Shown here one piece after another: positions 63,926 to 64,000 of a stretch of 64,000 nt of DNA. The DNA is taken from NCBI GenBank assembly GCA_963722585.1, contig CAVRNU010000008.1:1-64000 (forward strand), read 5' to 3'. Position 1 is the stretch's first letter, and each line of letters starts with the position of its first letter. A program made the translations under genes and the position numbers. The notes beneath the pieces were generated by a model. It was given only the letters and a program-made list of their open reading frames with translations, had not been told where the DNA came from and did not search any database. The stretch comes from KBS-96 sp963722585 (GTDB lineage: Bacteria; Acidobacteriota; Terriglobia; Bryobacterales; Bryobacteraceae).

Positions 63926-64000
63926 TTATTTTCGGTCTCGTCGAATCTCAACGTTAAGCCTTTTGATCTTCTGGTTTAGCGTTGACAGTGGAATATGTAA
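63926..64000 (-). CDS. Fis-type helix-turn-helix protein, C-terminal end
   Basis: The last 24 codons (LHIPLSTLNQKIKRLNVEIR ..., TAA at 63926) match the recognition helix region of Fis-type C-terminal domains, as in NtrC-like sigma-54 regulators. The rest lies beyond the window. Confidence 0.5.
   Translation of the reverse strand, partial: LHIPLSTLNQKIKRLNVEIRRDRK

Noticed and set aside
1..64000. TAG read as a sense codon in this organism
   Set aside because: In-frame TAGs fall at positions expected to be Trp, Tyr and Gln or Glu in different genes, and intact genes such as the receptor end at TAG.

Overview
The window looks like a piece of an acidobacterial genome, most likely from the Solibacter/Bryobacter group. 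The evidence is family-level: a VWA protein of the acidobacterial type behind a giant Oar-like TonB-dependent receptor, a BlaI/M56 pair ending in the soil-associated TIGR03435 domain, and oligogalacturonide-lyase-like and DedA-rhodanese proteins. No rRNA is present, so the placement is an inference.

Layout. (1) 1-8.7 kb: receptor plus VWA pair, a small hypothetical gene coupled to recJ, and a BlaI repressor. (2) 8.7-11.9 kb: a wrecked M56/BlaR1-TIGR03435 gene that runs in frame into a nuclease-like C-terminus, facing a signal peptide fused to a beheaded DUF262 (GmrSD-type) gene. A foreign segment of about 2.1 kb seems to have been spliced between two coding sequences. (3) 12.2-20.4 kb: a four-gene minus-strand operon (two alpha/beta hydrolases, an SDR, a flavoprotein disulfide reductase), a secreted protein, and a GAF-GAF-AAA-Fis sigma-54 activator. 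The operon and the secreted-protein gene each lie behind a copy of the same ~218-bp upstream block, which carries a -24/-12-like element. This reads as one regulon. (4) ~20.94-58.56 kb: a probable integrative element. It ends on the right with a tyrosine recombinase next to tRNA-Arg(CCG). On the left a near-copy (18/20) of the tRNA 3' end lies at the point where a truncated virB4 meets unrelated sequence. Inside are a VirB/Trb type IV secretion remnant and coupling protein (21-30.4 kb), an ISKra4-family insertion, a cargo of small oxidoreductases and regulators (32-45 kb), a defence-like cluster (HEPN-like, TIGR02391, AbiJ-NTD3-TIR; 48.7-51.4 kb), an HNH pair, a three-HTH regulator, and an IS3-family element that carries a RepB-primase-like passenger gene. 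(5) 58.5-64 kb: tRNA-Arg, a thioredoxin-like gene, a DedA-rhodanese fusion with an in-frame UGA at a cysteine position, a gluzincin-type metalloprotease, a beta-propeller protein, an M23 endopeptidase and the edge of a Fis-type regulator.

A recurring feature is gene breakage: at least a dozen genes carry single-base frameshifts or in-frame nonsense codons. Some frameshifts look like a lost C in a short C run and could be sequencing errors. The internal deletions, chimeric joins and truncations are more likely real decay. No single complete novel system is proven. The best candidates are the duplicated sigma-54 control block, the UGA-containing rhodanese, the IS3 element with a primase gene, and the Abi/TIR cluster.
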